A stretch of DNA of 64,000 nt from NCBI GenBank assembly GCA_948852945.1, contig CAQPBJ010000009.1, forward strand, positions 1 through 64,000. Direction: 5' to 3'. The DNA comes from an uncultured Clostridia bacterium. Lineage in GTDB: Bacteria; Bacillota; Clostridia; TANB77; CAG-508. The position numbers and the translations under genes are program-made. The notes under the pieces are model-generated. The model was not told the DNA's origin, did not search any database, and saw nothing but the letters and a program-made list of their open reading frames with translations. Positions 8,772-20,500 of this stretch are shown piece by piece. The number at the start of each line of letters is the position of its first letter. Positions within the stretch are counted from its first letter, which is position 1.

Positions 8772-9692
8772 TTAAATGTCTTCATTTGAGTTTTTGCTAT
8801 CTATTTCTTCTAATTTTTCTAAAGCTTCTAATTCTTTTAAGTCTTCTTGATTTTCAACATTTAACTTTTCTTCATCTTCTGCATTTTTTATTATTTCTAC
8901 ATCTTTTGCTTCAAACTTTTTATAATAAGTTTCTTCGCCATCATTTAGCTTAACTTTGATGATTTCTTTTAATGTTTCTATACCACAAACTTCGCCTGTT
9001 CCTTCTACTGTTTTTACTATAGCTCCTATTCGTGGTAATCTGCTTAATTTTTCTTCATATACATTTTGTTCATATTTTAAGCAACACATTAATCTTCCGC
9101 AACATCCTGATATCTTTGATGGATTTAATGAAATATTTTGTTCTTTTGCCATCTTTATTGATACTGTTTCAAAGTTTCCTAGAAATGAGCAACAACATAA
9201 TTCTCTGCCGCAAGATCCATTTCCGCCAATTCTTCTTATTTCGTCTCTTACGCCTATTTGTCTTAATTCAATTCTTGTTCTAAATATTGCTGCTAAATCT
9301 TTTACTAGTTCTCTGAAATCTATTCTTCCTTCTGCTGTAAAATAAAATATTAATTTACTTCCATCAAATTTATACTCTGCATCTACTAGTTTCATGTCTA
9401 GTTTGTGCTTTTCTATCTTTTCTTGACACTTTTTTAATGCATCTGCTTCTTTTTGCTTATATTCTTCATATGATTTTGTGTCTTTTGCTGTTGCCACTCT
9501 TATAACCTTTTTAAGTGGATTATTTAAGCTTTCTTCTTGAATTGCTTTATTTCCTATTATTATTTCCCCATACTCGTCTCCTAGGGCTGTTTCTACTATA
9601 ACTTTTGTTCCTGGCTCTAGTGTGAGATTTTGAGGATCAAAATAATATGTTTTTCCTGGTTTTTTAAATTTAACTCCTACTATTGTCTTCAT
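8772..9692 (-). CDS. ricT: PSP1 domain protein RicT (YaaT)
   Basis: Protein of 306 residues with an N-terminal beta-rich PSP1 domain and the Cys-rich core GNGSCGRELCCCSF followed by SGCCGRLMCCLKYE, which is diagnostic. In Bacillus RicT forms the iron-sulphur RicA-RicF-RicT complex that stimulates RNase Y-dependent mRNA maturation and affects sporulation and competence. The gene overlaps holB by 23 bases, the same order as in Bacillus (holB-yaaT). The C-terminal 60 residues are an acidic Glu/Lys-rich tail. GGGAGGAAG precedes the start. Confidence 0.93.
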   Translation of the reverse strand: MKTIVGVKFKKPGKTYYFDPQNLTLEPGTKVIVETALGDEYGEIIIGNKAIQEESLNNPLKKVIRVATAKDTKSYEEYKQKEADALKKCQEKIEKHKLDMKLVDAEYKFDGSKLIFYFTAEGRIDFRELVKDLAAIFRTRIELRQIGVRDEIRRIGGNGSCGRELCCCSFLGNFETVSIKMAKEQNISLNPSKISGCCGRLMCCLKYEQNVYEEKLSRLPRIGAIVKTVEGTGEVCGIETLKEIIKVKLNDGEETYYKKFEAKDVEIIKNAEDEEKLNVENQEDLKELEALEKLEEIDSKNSNEDI

Positions 9693-10587
9693 TTACTTCC
9701 TCCCATATTTCGAATAGCATATAATCAATGCTCATATCAAAATTACTATTTGATTTTAAATGATTGATTGTTTCTTGAACATGTTTCACACAGTTTAAAT
9801 ATCTTGTGCTTTTTTGAGTTTTTCCTAAATAAAATAGATTTACTGATAAGTATTCTAATATTCCATAAATTTCTTCTTTTATGAATATTTCTTTGTTTTT
9901 TGTTAAGAAGTCTATTTTATCTGTTTTTTCTGTTAATGAGTTTACTAACTTTTCAATCTTTTCGTATATTTCTTTGTTCTCTAGTATTTTTATGGCTCTT
10001 TCTATGCTACCGTCAAAGAGGTTGTACATCTTTTCTGGTATGTTATCTACTGGTATATTTTTTTCTGCTAATATTTCTTTAATTTCATTTGTAGTTAGTT
10101 TTTCAAATGCTATTTTAGTACATCTTGATTTTATTGTTGTGAGCAACATATCAGCATTTGATGCAATTAATATTATTACTATATATTCTGGTGGCTCTTC
10201 TAATGTTTTTAATAGACTATTTTGTGCTTCTTTTGTCATCTTGTCTGCATCATTTATAATAAATATCTTTTTTTCAGATAATATTGGTTTTTCATATACA
10301 GATTTTATAAATTCTCTTATTTGTGCAATTTTTATTGTTTCTGATTCTTCATTGATAATCTGCATGTCAGGATGATTGTTTGATATAAAACATGTGCATG
10401 ACTTGCAGTTGCATTCATCTTTTTTAGAATCTATACATAAAATCTTTTTTGCAAATTCTTTTGCTATTTCTTTTTTTCCAATACCTTCTCTGCCTATGAA
10501 TAAGTAACTGTGCAAAACATTTTTGCTTTGCACAATTTTTTCTAAATCGTTTCTATTTTTTATGTTTCCTTTAATTTTTAAATTCAT
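9670..10587 (-). CDS. holB: DNA polymerase III subunit delta'
   Basis: AAA+ clamp-loader subunit of 305 residues. Residues 30-40 carry the Walker A-like IGREGIGKKE, then a zinc-binding cysteine group (CNCKSCTCF) near residues 58-66, and a LLKTLEEPP motif around residue 130 that is conserved in clamp loaders. It helps load the sliding clamp during replication. I use the ATG at 10587; the longer in-frame start would lie inside lepB. It overlaps ricT by 23 bases. Confidence 0.92.
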   Translation of the reverse strand: MNLKIKGNIKNRNDLEKIVQSKNVLHSYLFIGREGIGKKEIAKEFAKKILCIDSKKDECNCKSCTCFISNNHPDMQIINEESETIKIAQIREFIKSVYEKPILSEKKIFIINDADKMTKEAQNSLLKTLEEPPEYIVIILIASNADMLLTTIKSRCTKIAFEKLTTNEIKEILAEKNIPVDNIPEKMYNLFDGSIERAIKILENKEIYEKIEKLVNSLTEKTDKIDFLTKNKEIFIKEEIYGILEYLSVNLFYLGKTQKSTRYLNCVKHVQETINHLKSNSNFDMSIDYMLFEIWEEVNEDNSRS

Positions 10588-10601
10588 TACTACACCACTC
10601 T

Positions 10602-11249
10602 TTATTTTTTGTCTGGATTTCCCCATGAATTTAATGGCCAAAATCTAAATGCTACTTTTCCTTCTATTTTTTCCATTGGTACGCAGCCAAACGCTCTGCA
10701 GTCTGTACTTTTAGGTCTATTGTCTCCCATTGCAAATACATATCCGTCTGGTACTATTAAGTCTGTGAAGGCTCCGTCTAGTGATGTTGTTACAACTGAT
10801 GAGTCTAAATATTCTTCTTCATTATATAAGTTACCATTAATATATACTTTGTTATCTTTTATTTGTATATGTTCTCCTGGTAGTGCAATTACTCTTTTTA
10901 TATATGTTGTTTTTCCAAATTCTAGCCCATAATATAAAAACTTTTTCCATAGTCCTTTTGGTTCGTTATTATAGATTGCTACTGGATTTGACATATCTGC
11001 ATCTTCAATATTGATTCTAGTTACACTTGGTGCTTCAAATGTGATTATATCTCCTCTTTTTATTTCTGATTTAAAGGTTATGCATAATCTATTTAATATT
11101 AATCTTTGATTTGGTTTTAATGTTGGATACATTGATTCTTGTTTTACAATTGTTGGTGTGCCTACAAAATTTCTAACTAATAATGCAAGTATAATTGCTA
11201 TTATTATACAATATACCCATTCTAAAATATTTTTTACGTTTGGATTCAA
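10602..11249 (-). CDS. lepB: Signal peptidase I
   Basis: Membrane-anchored serine peptidase of 215 residues. One N-terminal membrane helix (about residues 9-28), then the catalytic serine in QESMYPTLK (Ser39), the catalytic lysine in YIKRVIALPGE (Lys118), and the GDNRPKSTDCRAFG box. It removes signal peptides from exported proteins such as the two giant surface proteins further along. The start is TTG with AAAGG upstream. It sits 14 bases before holB and 28 after the acidic membrane protein. Confidence 0.95.
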   Translation of the reverse strand: MNPNVKNILEWVYCIIIAIILALLVRNFVGTPTIVKQESMYPTLKPNQRLILNRLCITFKSEIKRGDIITFEAPSVTRINIEDADMSNPVAIYNNEPKGLWKKFLYYGLEFGKTTYIKRVIALPGEHIQIKDNKVYINGNLYNEEEYLDSSVVTTSLDGAFTDLIVPDGYVFAMGDNRPKSTDCRAFGCVPMEKIEGKVAFRFWPLNSWGNPDKK

Positions 11250-11277
11250 TTTCTTTGCCTTTCTTATATTTTAAATT

Positions 11278-12015
11278 TTAGTCTTTTCTTGTTTTTGCTT
11301 TTGTAGTTTTTTCTTCTGGTTCTTCTGTAAAACTGTTGTCTGTAAACATAGAGTATTCATCATTTTCTTGTTCTGGTTCTTTTATAACTTTTTCTTCTTT
11401 TTCTTCTAATTCTTCAACTTCATTTTCACTATTTGCGAAATCATTATCTGTAAATATATCACTTTCATTTTCTGTAGCTGGTTCTTCTTCTATTTCATCA
11501 TCATCATCTGCGCTTTCATATGCATAAATGTCAATATCTTCGTCATCTTCTTGATTAGATATATTTTCTTCTGCAAAATCTTCTTGTTCTTCATTTTCTT
11601 CATAATAATTTTCTTCTACTGACTCTAGCTCTTCTGGTTCGTCTATTTCATCCATTTCTTCTATTTCTTCTGGTTCGTTAGCTGGTTCTTCTACATTAAA
11701 TGGATTTTCTGTAGTAAAATCATTTCCGAAGCTTATATCTTCTTTATTTTGTTCTATTATTGCTTCTTGAAATAATGCTTCCATTTTTTCTTCTGCTGGT
11801 TCTTCATAGTTTTCTATTTGATTTTCTAAATCTTCATCTTTTTCATTTTCTTCATCAGACTCAAAATTATGTTTCTTTTTCTTTTTGTAATCTTCAGGTA
11901 TATTATCAATTTTGTACATTATTACTAATACTAATAAAATTATTATTATTGCTGCTATAATTAATATTAGCTTATCTGTAGATCTTAATGTAATATTTTC
12001 AATTAAATTTTCCAT
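11278..12015 (-). CDS. Acidic membrane-anchored protein of unknown function
   Basis: Protein of 245 residues with one N-terminal membrane helix (about 15-34) after a short leader, then a few Lys residues and about 200 residues dominated by Glu, Asp, Asn and Ser, certainly disordered. A loose repeat is visible: three or four copies of a D-F/S-F-T/A-x-x-N/E-P/S unit (FGNDFTTENPF, FTDNDFANSENE, MFTDNSFTEEPEE), so the tail may be a set of short binding motifs. The orientation suggests an intracellular tail, since the Lys cluster follows the helix. Position between the histidine kinase (14 bases) and lepB implies co-expression. No family recognised. Confidence 0.75.
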   Translation of the reverse strand: MENLIENITLRSTDKLILIIAAIIIILLVLVIMYKIDNIPEDYKKKKKHNFESDEENEKDEDLENQIENYEEPAEEKMEALFQEAIIEQNKEDISFGNDFTTENPFNVEEPANEPEEIEEMDEIDEPEELESVEENYYEENEEQEDFAEENISNQEDDEDIDIYAYESADDDDEIEEEPATENESDIFTDNDFANSENEVEELEEKEEKVIKEPEQENDEYSMFTDNSFTEEPEEKTTKAKTRKD

Positions 12016-12029
12016 TTCTCCACCTCTTT

Positions 12030-13478
12030 TTATTTTTCTTCAATATCTTCTTTTTTATCTTTTTTAGTTGGAATTCTTATTACTACTTCTGTTCCTTTTC
12101 CAAGTTCACTTTTTATATTTATTTTAGAATTATTTTTTTCTAAGATTTCTTTTGCTATTGATAGTCCTAAGCCTGTTCCTCCCATTTCTCTAGTACGTGC
12201 TTTGTCTACTCTATAAAATCTTTCGAATACTTTTTCTATATCTTCTTCTGGTATTCCTATTCCTGTATCAATTACTTTTATGTATGCATCATTATAAACA
12301 AATCCAACATATATTTTTATTTCTCCATTTTCTGGTGTATATTTTATAGCATTTGTTAAGATATTTGTTATAACTCTTTCTATTCCTGCTTTATCTGCAA
12401 CTACATTTGGTACGTCTGCTGTAACAAAGCATTCTGCTTTTTGATTTTTTTTATCTATTTCAAAGCTTAAACTTTCGTAAGTTGACTTAACTAGTTCTCC
12501 TAAGTTAAACTCTTGATCTCTATTTACTATCATATCTGAATCATATCTTGATAATGTTAAAAGATCACTAACTAGTTCTCCCATTCTTTTAGCTTGTGAA
12601 GATATGTTTCTTAAAAATTTTTGAGAAGTTTCTTTATCACAATCATCTTCTAATAGTGTATCTGAATACCCCATTATTGATGTTATTGGTGTTTTTAATT
12701 CGTGTGATACGTCTGCTACGAATTCTGTTCTCATTGTATCTAGCTTTATGTGTTCTGTTATATCCTGAATAACTACTAATGCTCCTTCAGGTCTATTTTC
12801 TTCGTCTTTAAATGCTGCAAAGAATAAATTTAAAGATTTTTCTCCAATATTTATTTTTTCTTGCGTTGATGTCCAGTCTTCTAAATATATTATCTTTTCT
12901 AAGTTCATATTAGAATCTATTTTGTCAAAAATTTCTGAGAAAGTTTTTTCGTTTCCTGTTAGTCCCATTAATTTGTCTGCTGCTTTATTTTTTTGTATTA
13001 TTTCTCCTTCTTTGTTAAAAGCTAGTATTCCGTCATTCATGTGCAATAATATTGTTTCCATTTGTTTCTTTTGTCTTGATACTTCTTTTAGGTTTTCATT
13101 TAATTCTATGTGCATTACTTCAAAGGCTTTTGTTAGGTTATCAACTTCTGTTTTATTTTTTCCTTCTTCTAAAAACTTTCCGCTTTTTGCAACACTTTCT
13201 GCACTTTTTGTTAATTTTGACATTGGACTAATAATTGCTTTTGCTACAAATACTCCTACAATTACTGATACTATTCCAAATACTATTACTAAAAATGCTG
13301 TTAGTTGTTTTACTTGTGTTGTTAATGTTGTTAATAGTTCTTGTATATTGCCGTCATTGACTATTTCTGATGATATTCTTTGTAATTCAGTTAAAAATAA
13401 AGTTCCTTGAATTCCTATTATTAATATTCCTAATATCATGAATATTAGAACGATTTTTATTTGTACGCTTTTTAACAT
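12030..13478 (-). CDS. Sensor histidine kinase (PhoR/WalK-type, HAMP-PAS-HisKA-HATPase)
   Basis: Protein of 482 residues: membrane helix 1 (about 7-30), a short outside loop of only about 30 residues, helix 2 (about 59-82), HAMP linker (about 82-135), a PAS-like region (about 138-240), HisKA with the phospho-acceptor His259 in DVSHELKTPITSIMGYS, and an ATPase domain with the N box (ITNILTNAIKYTP), G1 (DTGIGIP) and G2 (GGTGLGLSI). The small outside loop argues against the large sensory domain of true WalK. Its partner is the regulator gene upstream, but the pair is separated by 279 bases containing a large palindrome and a terminator-like hairpin. Confidence 0.9.
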   Translation of the reverse strand: MLKSVQIKIVLIFMILGILIIGIQGTLFLTELQRISSEIVNDGNIQELLTTLTTQVKQLTAFLVIVFGIVSVIVGVFVAKAIISPMSKLTKSAESVAKSGKFLEEGKNKTEVDNLTKAFEVMHIELNENLKEVSRQKKQMETILLHMNDGILAFNKEGEIIQKNKAADKLMGLTGNEKTFSEIFDKIDSNMNLEKIIYLEDWTSTQEKINIGEKSLNLFFAAFKDEENRPEGALVVIQDITEHIKLDTMRTEFVADVSHELKTPITSIMGYSDTLLEDDCDKETSQKFLRNISSQAKRMGELVSDLLTLSRYDSDMIVNRDQEFNLGELVKSTYESLSFEIDKKNQKAECFVTADVPNVVADKAGIERVITNILTNAIKYTPENGEIKIYVGFVYNDAYIKVIDTGIGIPEEDIEKVFERFYRVDKARTREMGGTGLGLSIAKEILEKNNSKINIKSELGKGTEVVIRIPTKKDKKEDIEEK

Positions 13479-13646
13479 TTTTCGCTCCTACGCAAGTGTT
13501 TCCCTTATTATATCATTACTTGGCAAATATTCAAGTACTTTTATCACTTGTAACCGAGCTGTAACACAATTTTCATAATTTTATTTTTATGTAATATAAT
13601 TTAAAAATATACTTTTAAAAATATCCTTTTAAAAATTTTATTTTAT

Positions 13647-13687
13647 AATAATACTGAATAATAATTACATTATTATTCAGTATTATT
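13647..13687. repeat. 41-bp perfect palindrome between regulator and kinase genes
   Basis: Two 19-base arms (13647-13665 and 13669-13687), perfectly complementary, with a three-base loop TAC. It is followed by a second hairpin at 13727-13753. The stretch 13585-13632 just left of it has three copies of a CTTTTAAAAATAT-like unit. Very stable if transcribed. Confidence 0.85.
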
Positions 13688-13726
13688 ATTGATTATTCTT
13701 TATTATCCTATTTTTCAAAAATATAA

Positions 13727-13753
13727 GGGTATCATTTTTTATGACACCCTTTT
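13727..13753 (-). terminator. Terminator-like hairpin after the response regulator gene
   Basis: Stem AAGGGTaTCAT / ATGaCACCCTT (one G-U type pair) with U-rich flanks on both strands, five bases after the regulator stop. It should reduce read-through into the kinase gene. Confidence 0.75.
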
Positions 13754-13757
13754 TATA

Positions 13758-14507
13758 TTATTTATTTCCGACAACGTAGTATCCAACTCCTCTTTTTGTT
13801 ATTAAGATTTTTGGATTTGCTTTGTCTTTTTCTATTTTATCTCTAATTCTGTTTACTGTAACGTCTACTGTTCTTATGGCTCCAACATAATCGTCATATC
13901 CCCATACTTTCTTTAATAGCATTTCTCTTGTTACAACTTCGCCTGGTTGTGTTGATAAATATTTTAATACTTCAAATTCTTTTATAGTTAAATCTACTAC
14001 TTCGCCTTTAACTCTAGCCTCTACTTTCTTTAAGTCTAAGCTTAAGTCTCCAACAGTAATGATATTATCTTCACTTTCTTGTGATTCTGTTTTTAATTCA
14101 GCTTGTGCTACGAGTTCAGCTTTACGTAGATTTGCTTTTATTCTTGCCATTACTTCTCTGTGTTGGAATGGTTTTGTTATATAATCGTCTGCTCCCATTT
14201 CTAATCCAACAACTTTATCTAGCTCTGTATCTTTTGCTGATATCATTAAAATTGGTACATTTAATGAATATCTAATTCTTTTACACACGCTGATTCCATC
14301 CATCTTTGGTAACATTACATCTAGCAAAATAAGGTCAGGCTTTTCTTTTAAGGCTATTTCAACTGCTGTTGCTCCATCATATGCTTGTAATGTATTATAT
14401 CCTTCTTTTTGTAAGTGATATACTAATAAATCTACTATACTTTCTTCATCATCAACTACTAGAATAGTTTTTTTATTAAAATCTCTTCCAATATCTAATT
14501 CTTCCAC
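13758..14507 (-). CDS. OmpR/PhoB-family response regulator (WalR/PhoP-like)
   Basis: Protein of 249 residues. Receiver domain (about 13-130) with acidic pair DDEES and phospho-acceptor Asp63 in LILLDVMLPKMDG, the KPF motif near residue 118, and a C-terminal winged-helix DNA-binding domain (about 152-247) with LTIKEFEVLKYLSTQPG and TVDVTVNRIRDKIE. Close to WalR/PhoP of Firmicutes. It would be activated by the kinase encoded 279 bases downstream. WalR-type targets are cell-wall genes, which would suit this region, but that is only an inference. Confidence 0.92.
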   Translation of the reverse strand: MEELDIGRDFNKKTILVVDDEESIVDLLVYHLQKEGYNTLQAYDGATAVEIALKEKPDLILLDVMLPKMDGISVCKRIRYSLNVPILMISAKDTELDKVVGLEMGADDYITKPFQHREVMARIKANLRKAELVAQAELKTESQESEDNIITVGDLSLDLKKVEARVKGEVVDLTIKEFEVLKYLSTQPGEVVTREMLLKKVWGYDDYVGAIRTVDVTVNRIRDKIEKDKANPKILITKRGVGYYVVGNK

Positions 14508-14587
14508 AAGGATACCCCTTTCTCATTAATCTATATTTTAATTTATATCATAAAGAAATTATTTGTACAAGTTTTTTTTCATTTTTT

Positions 14588-17500
14588 TTACATTTTTATT
14601 TCAACATTTTCAATTTTATTTTCATCTTTCAAATTTATATAATCTTTTTCGTATTTTTCTCCATTATATAATACTATCTTCTCACTATTATTGTTGCTTA
14701 TTGTTATGTTATATATAGTACTTTTATATCTATATTGCACTTTGTATTCATTCCATTTTTCAGGAATTCTTTTTGGCAAGTATAACTTGTCTCCTTTTTT
14801 ATTTATCCCTAAAATTTCTTCTAGGCATACTTTATAATACCAACTGCTTGAGCCTGTATACCAACTCCAGCCTCCTCTTCCTGGCATATCTGAATTTGAA
14901 TATACGTCTCCTGGCAATACATATCCTTCTATTTTATATTTTTCACTTTCTTTTTTATTTTCTGTGTGTGTTATTGGATTTATCATTTCCAAATATTCTA
15001 ATGCTTCATCTATTCTTTTTAATTTTCCTAATGCTAATATTACCCATATACTGCTATGTGTATATTGTCCTCCGTTTTCTCTTACTCCTACAGGATAATG
15101 GCTTATATATCCTGGATCATATTTTTCTCCTGTAAATCCTGGTGTTAATAGTTTTATTATATTATTTTCTTTGTCTACTAAATATTCTATAACCGAATTC
15201 ATAGCTTCTTCTTGTTTTTCTTTTTCTCCAGCTTTTGATATTACTGCCCAGCTTTGTGAAAGTCCGTCTATTTTGCATTCTTCACTTTTTTGACTTCCTA
15301 GTTCTATACCTTCATCTGTTATTGCTCTTTTATACCATTTTCCGTCCCAACCTGTTGTATTTAATTTTTGTTTTAGTGTTTCTTTTATTTCTTGAAATTC
15401 TTTTAATTTTTCACTTTCTTTTTTTAATTCTAATATTTTTTCCCATCTGTTTAAAATATCATACAAGAAAAATCCAAGCCATATACTTTCACCTTCTCCT
15501 TTATGCCCTACTCTGTTTAAGCCATCATTCCAATCTCCTGTTCCTATTTTAGGAAATCCATTTTTTCCAAAATTGATACTTCTTTCTATAGATTTCATAC
15601 AATGTTCATATATTGTGTCTTTTTCTTGTGTATAGCTATATTGGTCATATTTTTCTTTTTCATCTTGTATATCTATTCCTGTTACATACTCAACTTCTTT
15701 TTCTAATATGCTTGTATCTCCTGTAAATTCTATATATTCCAATACACTATATGGTATCCACAGTGTATCATCTGATATTTTAGTTCTTATTCCTGTTTGA
15801 TTCATTTCGTGCCACCAATGTAGTACGTCTCCTTCTATAAATTGGTGTTTTGCGGCTTCTATTATTTGATTGTATAATATTTTTTGGTCTATCCATTTCA
15901 TTCCTAAACTATCTTGCAGTTGATCTCTAAATCCTGTTGCTCCACCGGATTGATAAAATCCGCTTCTAGCATTTAGTCTACTTGTTATGGTCTGATATAC
16001 TAGCCATTTGTTCATATATAAATTTATTTTTTCTGATGGTGTTTGCACTTTAATTATTGATGTTTTTTGTTCCCAATATTCTTCTACGTCTTTTAATGCT
16101 TTTTCTACGTTCTCGTTTTCTACGTATTTCTCTGTATTTTTTCCTAATATAAAATTTATTGTTTTTCTTTCAAATGGTTTTAATTCTGTTTCAATTTCTA
16201 CAATTAAGGTATTTTCGTTTAAAATGTTTTCATTTTGATTTATACAAAGCTTTATTTTTTCATTTGAAGTTATTTCTATTATTTCATTAAAGTGACTTTT
16301 GCAAATATTTTCTAGATAGACTGTATTATCTTTTTGCTGTGCTTTAATTCTACCTAAGCTTGAGTTTTTGTTTTCTCCTAAACTTAGATTTAATATATAT
16401 TGAATAGATATTTTTTTTGATTCTTTTTCTTTATTTTTTAATTTTATATTATTGATTTTTATAGTATCTTCTATTGGTATAAATATTGTATTTTCTTGTA
16501 TTATGCTATTATTTATTTGTTTAAATATGCTATATCCTATTCCGAATTTGACTTGATATTTATTTTTATTTTCTGAATTTCCTAAATACCAATATTCTTT
16601 TTTATTTCTATCTCTTACTAGAATTTTTTCTGGACTAAAGTCTTGTATGCTGTCATTTTCCCAATGTGTTATTCTTTGCAATCTACTGTTTTTGTACCAT
16701 GTATATCCACCGCAATTCTCTGTTACAACTGTTCCCATTTCTTTATTTGCCATTATATTGCTCCATGCTCTTGGTGGAATTTTTTCTTCATCTATATCTA
16801 TAATATATTCATTTTCTGTGAATCCCCCATAGGTATTATTAAATTTAGTTTCTTCTAATTGAATATTTTCTGTTGTTTCACTTAATTTGTATTTTTCTAT
16901 TTTTTCATTTTTGAATTTCTTTTCTATTTCTTCTAAATTTTCTTTTACGCTTCCTATATTTCCTTTTATTGTTATATTGGCTATTGCTTGAATGTTTTCG
17001 ATATCTTCTTTTGATATTTCACTACTGTTTAATATATATATTTGATTATTTCTCAGATAATCTATTCTATGGTTTTCAATGCTTTCATTTATACCATCTT
17101 TTATAAAGGTTTCATAACTTACTTTTTCTAAATTTAATATTATTAAATCTATTTTTATATTTTTCACTTTAAAAAATTCTATTGTTTCTAGTAATTCGTC
17201 TAGTACGTATAATTCCTCTATTCTTTTTATTTCTAATAATATTATTGGACTGTCTCCTGAAATACCAAATTTCCAGATGTCTTCTATTTTGAATGTTTTT
17301 GTGTTTTGTTTTGGTATATTCTTTTGAAGCAAGTGCCCAAGTAGCTTTTGATTGTCTTCTATTAAGTCTGATGTTACTTCTAAAAATTTAATTTCTTCTT
17401 CACTTTTTGCTTTTGATACTTCTAACATATTTTCTATTTTTTCTTTTGTTATATTATTTAAATAGTTCTTTATTTCTTCTTTATCTTCTGATATTTGTAG

Positions 17501-20500
17501 TATTATATCTATTTCTTCCTTAGCTTGTTTTTTTATTTTTTTGTTTATTTTAAATGCTATTATAGGTTCTACTGTTTGTTTTATTTTACTTTCTAGTTTG
17601 CTTGATTTTTCTACTGCTTTTGGAATATTTTTGTTTCTTCCTATAAATTTTTCTTTGTCTATTTCAAATTCAAAATCGTCTTCTTCTACAATTTTTATTC
17701 CTAAATATATATTTTTATTTTTTCTTGAACATATTAATATTTTTTCTTTTTCACAGTATTCAAAATCTAAAAACATATTATTGTATGTTGGGTGTGCTAT
17801 ATCTTCTTCTATTTTTGATAATAGTGGCTCAAAATATATATATGTTTCTATTTCTTGATCTTTGTTTCCTTTGTTAGATAATATTATTTTTCTTACTTCG
17901 GCAGCTTCATCTGTTGATAAAAATGAGGTTACATCTGTTTCTATATCTCCTTCTTTTTGCATAAATTCATTTTTATATTGTGTGAATATTGTTTTTTCGT
18001 TTGAATATGTGCTCCATATTTTTTGTGTATCTAATCTTTTGAAATATACGCCTATTCCTTGATTTATATCATTTCTGAATTTATATCTATTTATTTGTAT
18101 ATCTTTATATTTGCTATATCCTTCTCCATTATTGCTTATGATATTTGTATAATTTCCACTCGATATTGCATTAAATCTTTTTATTTTCTCTTTTTTCGTA
18201 TATTGTATTTGTTTATCTTCATATATATTAGTATATTTTCCTTTCGTTATTTTGTTTCTTGTTTCTTTTGATAATACTACTGTTTCTGGCATTCTTTCAT
18301 TTAATAATATTTTTACCGCTTCTATTTCTGGATTTTCTATAAATCTTTTCTTTAATATATTTTTATTTAAGGTATTGTTTATTGTGTTTAAAATTAGTCC
18401 TTGGTGGTGTGCCATATATGTTTGTACTGGTTCATATTCTTTTTTATTTACTATTCTTTCTTTTGTAAAATCTAGTGAATCAAAAAATCCATATTTCCAT
18501 CTCATTTTGTATTTTTCTAAGTTCTTCAAGTTTTTTATTACTTCTTGTTGGTCATATTCTAAAAATAATACACTCGCATATGGAGCTACTACTAATTCAT
18601 CTTCTAATCCTCTTTTTAGTCCTAATCCTGGTATTCCAAATGCTTTATACTGATAATTTCCTTGAAGATCTTTTAAACAATATGCAGATTCTGATATTCC
18701 CCAGGGTACTTGATTTTGATATGCATATCTTTTCTGTACTTCTTTTGCAAATTTGCAAGATTCATCTATTAAACTTCCTTCAGGAACGTCTATAATTAGA
18801 TTTGGCATTAGATATTCAAATGCGGTTCCTGACCATGATATAAGTCCTTTATATCCATTTATAGATGTTAGAGTTCTACTTAAATTTATCCAATGTTTAT
18901 ATTTTATATCTTTTTTTGCTATTGCGACGAGACTTGCTTGTCTTGCTTCTGATGCTAAAAAGTCATAATACGAGTCATTTAATATATTGTTATTGATGTC
19001 AAAACCTATTGAAAATAATCTGTTCTTTTTGCTATATAGATATTTAAAATCTGTTTCGTTTATAATTTTGTTAACTTTCTGTTTTAATTCTTCTTTACTA
19101 TTTTTTTCTTCTAAAAAGCTTTTAAGAACATACATATAACCTATAAAATTTCCACTATCTACTGTTGATACATATTCTGGTTTTAATGGTATCAGTGTCT
19201 TTATGTTATACCAGTTATATAAATGTCCATTCCATTTTTTTAATTTTTCTATTGTTTGTAATACTTTTTCTATTTTATTTATTGCACCTTCTAAGCTTAT
19301 AAAGTTCATATCATATGCTGATATTATTGATAATATTTCTAATCCAATATTTGTTGAAGAAGTTCTATTTACAAATTTTTCTTTTCTTCCTAATTGAAAA
19401 TTGTCTGGCACTAAATAATTATTTTCTTCTGTTATTGTGTCTTCAAAATATTTCCAGGTTTCTAATGCTACTTTTTCTAAATATTCTTTTTCTGGTTTTG
19501 GTATTTTTTTTATGATTTTGTTTTCTATACTAATTTTCCATGCTATATATGGTGCTAAAATCCATAATGTTCCTAATACCATCCCTACTGGATTTAGTGT
19601 TCCAAACATTATTATTCCTACTATTATATTGAAGGCCATTTTCTTACAATGATTTTCAAGAGTATTTTCTAAACTTTTATCTACACTCTCTGACGTCTTC
19701 CATTCTAATAGTTTTCTTTTTATTTTTAACCTATATAGACTTTTGAATATTGCAGATAAGCTATTATAGCTGTTGCTTGGCATAAAGCTTAATTCTATAC
19801 TATTTCTTAATATACTTCCTGGAATTCCTGAATAATTTTTGCTAAATACTTTATCTGCATATATTTTTTCTTCTGTCATACTCTTTTTAAATACTATTTT
19901 GTTTATTACTTCTAATATGCTTTCTAAAAATATTGCTATTACCGCTATGCTAAAAGTCACTAAATTAAATTTAAATATTGATAGTATTAATAGGGCTAAA
20001 TTAAGTGGTATAAATGTACTTCTTATTAGGTTATCAAAAATTTTAAATCTATTAATTCCATTTAGTTTTTTATTTTCTGACCAAGTAGCAATTTGCCAAT
20101 CTCCTCTAATCCATCTATTTTCTCTTTCTAAATTTGATAAATATCTTTTAGGGTATGAATCTAACAAAACGACATCTGTTAATAGTCCACATTTTAAATA
20201 GTTTCCTTCTATAAGATCATGACTTAATATTCTGTTTTCTGGAAACTTGTTTTTTATTATTTTTTGATATACTTCTAAGTCGTATATTCCTTTTCCTGTA
20301 TATATTCCTTCTTTAAAACAGTCTTGATATATATCTGATATATTGTTTGTATAAAAATCTATTCCTGGAGTACTTGAGAATATTTTAGTATATATCGTCT
20401 TTTTAGAGTCTTCTAAACTTATTCCTATTCGTGGTTGCATGATTCCATATCCTTGTGTTACTATTTCGTCTTCTATTATTGGTTTATTTAGAATGTGTGA

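Noticed and set aside
13585..13632. Possible CRISPR-like or tandem repeat array
   Set aside because: Only three degenerate AT-rich units with no spacers; best seen as low-complexity sequence. No CRISPR array was seen anywhere in the window.
13758..14507. Calling the two-component pair WalR/WalK outright
   Set aside because: The kinase has a very short outside loop and the usual walHIJ genes are absent, so no gene symbols were given.
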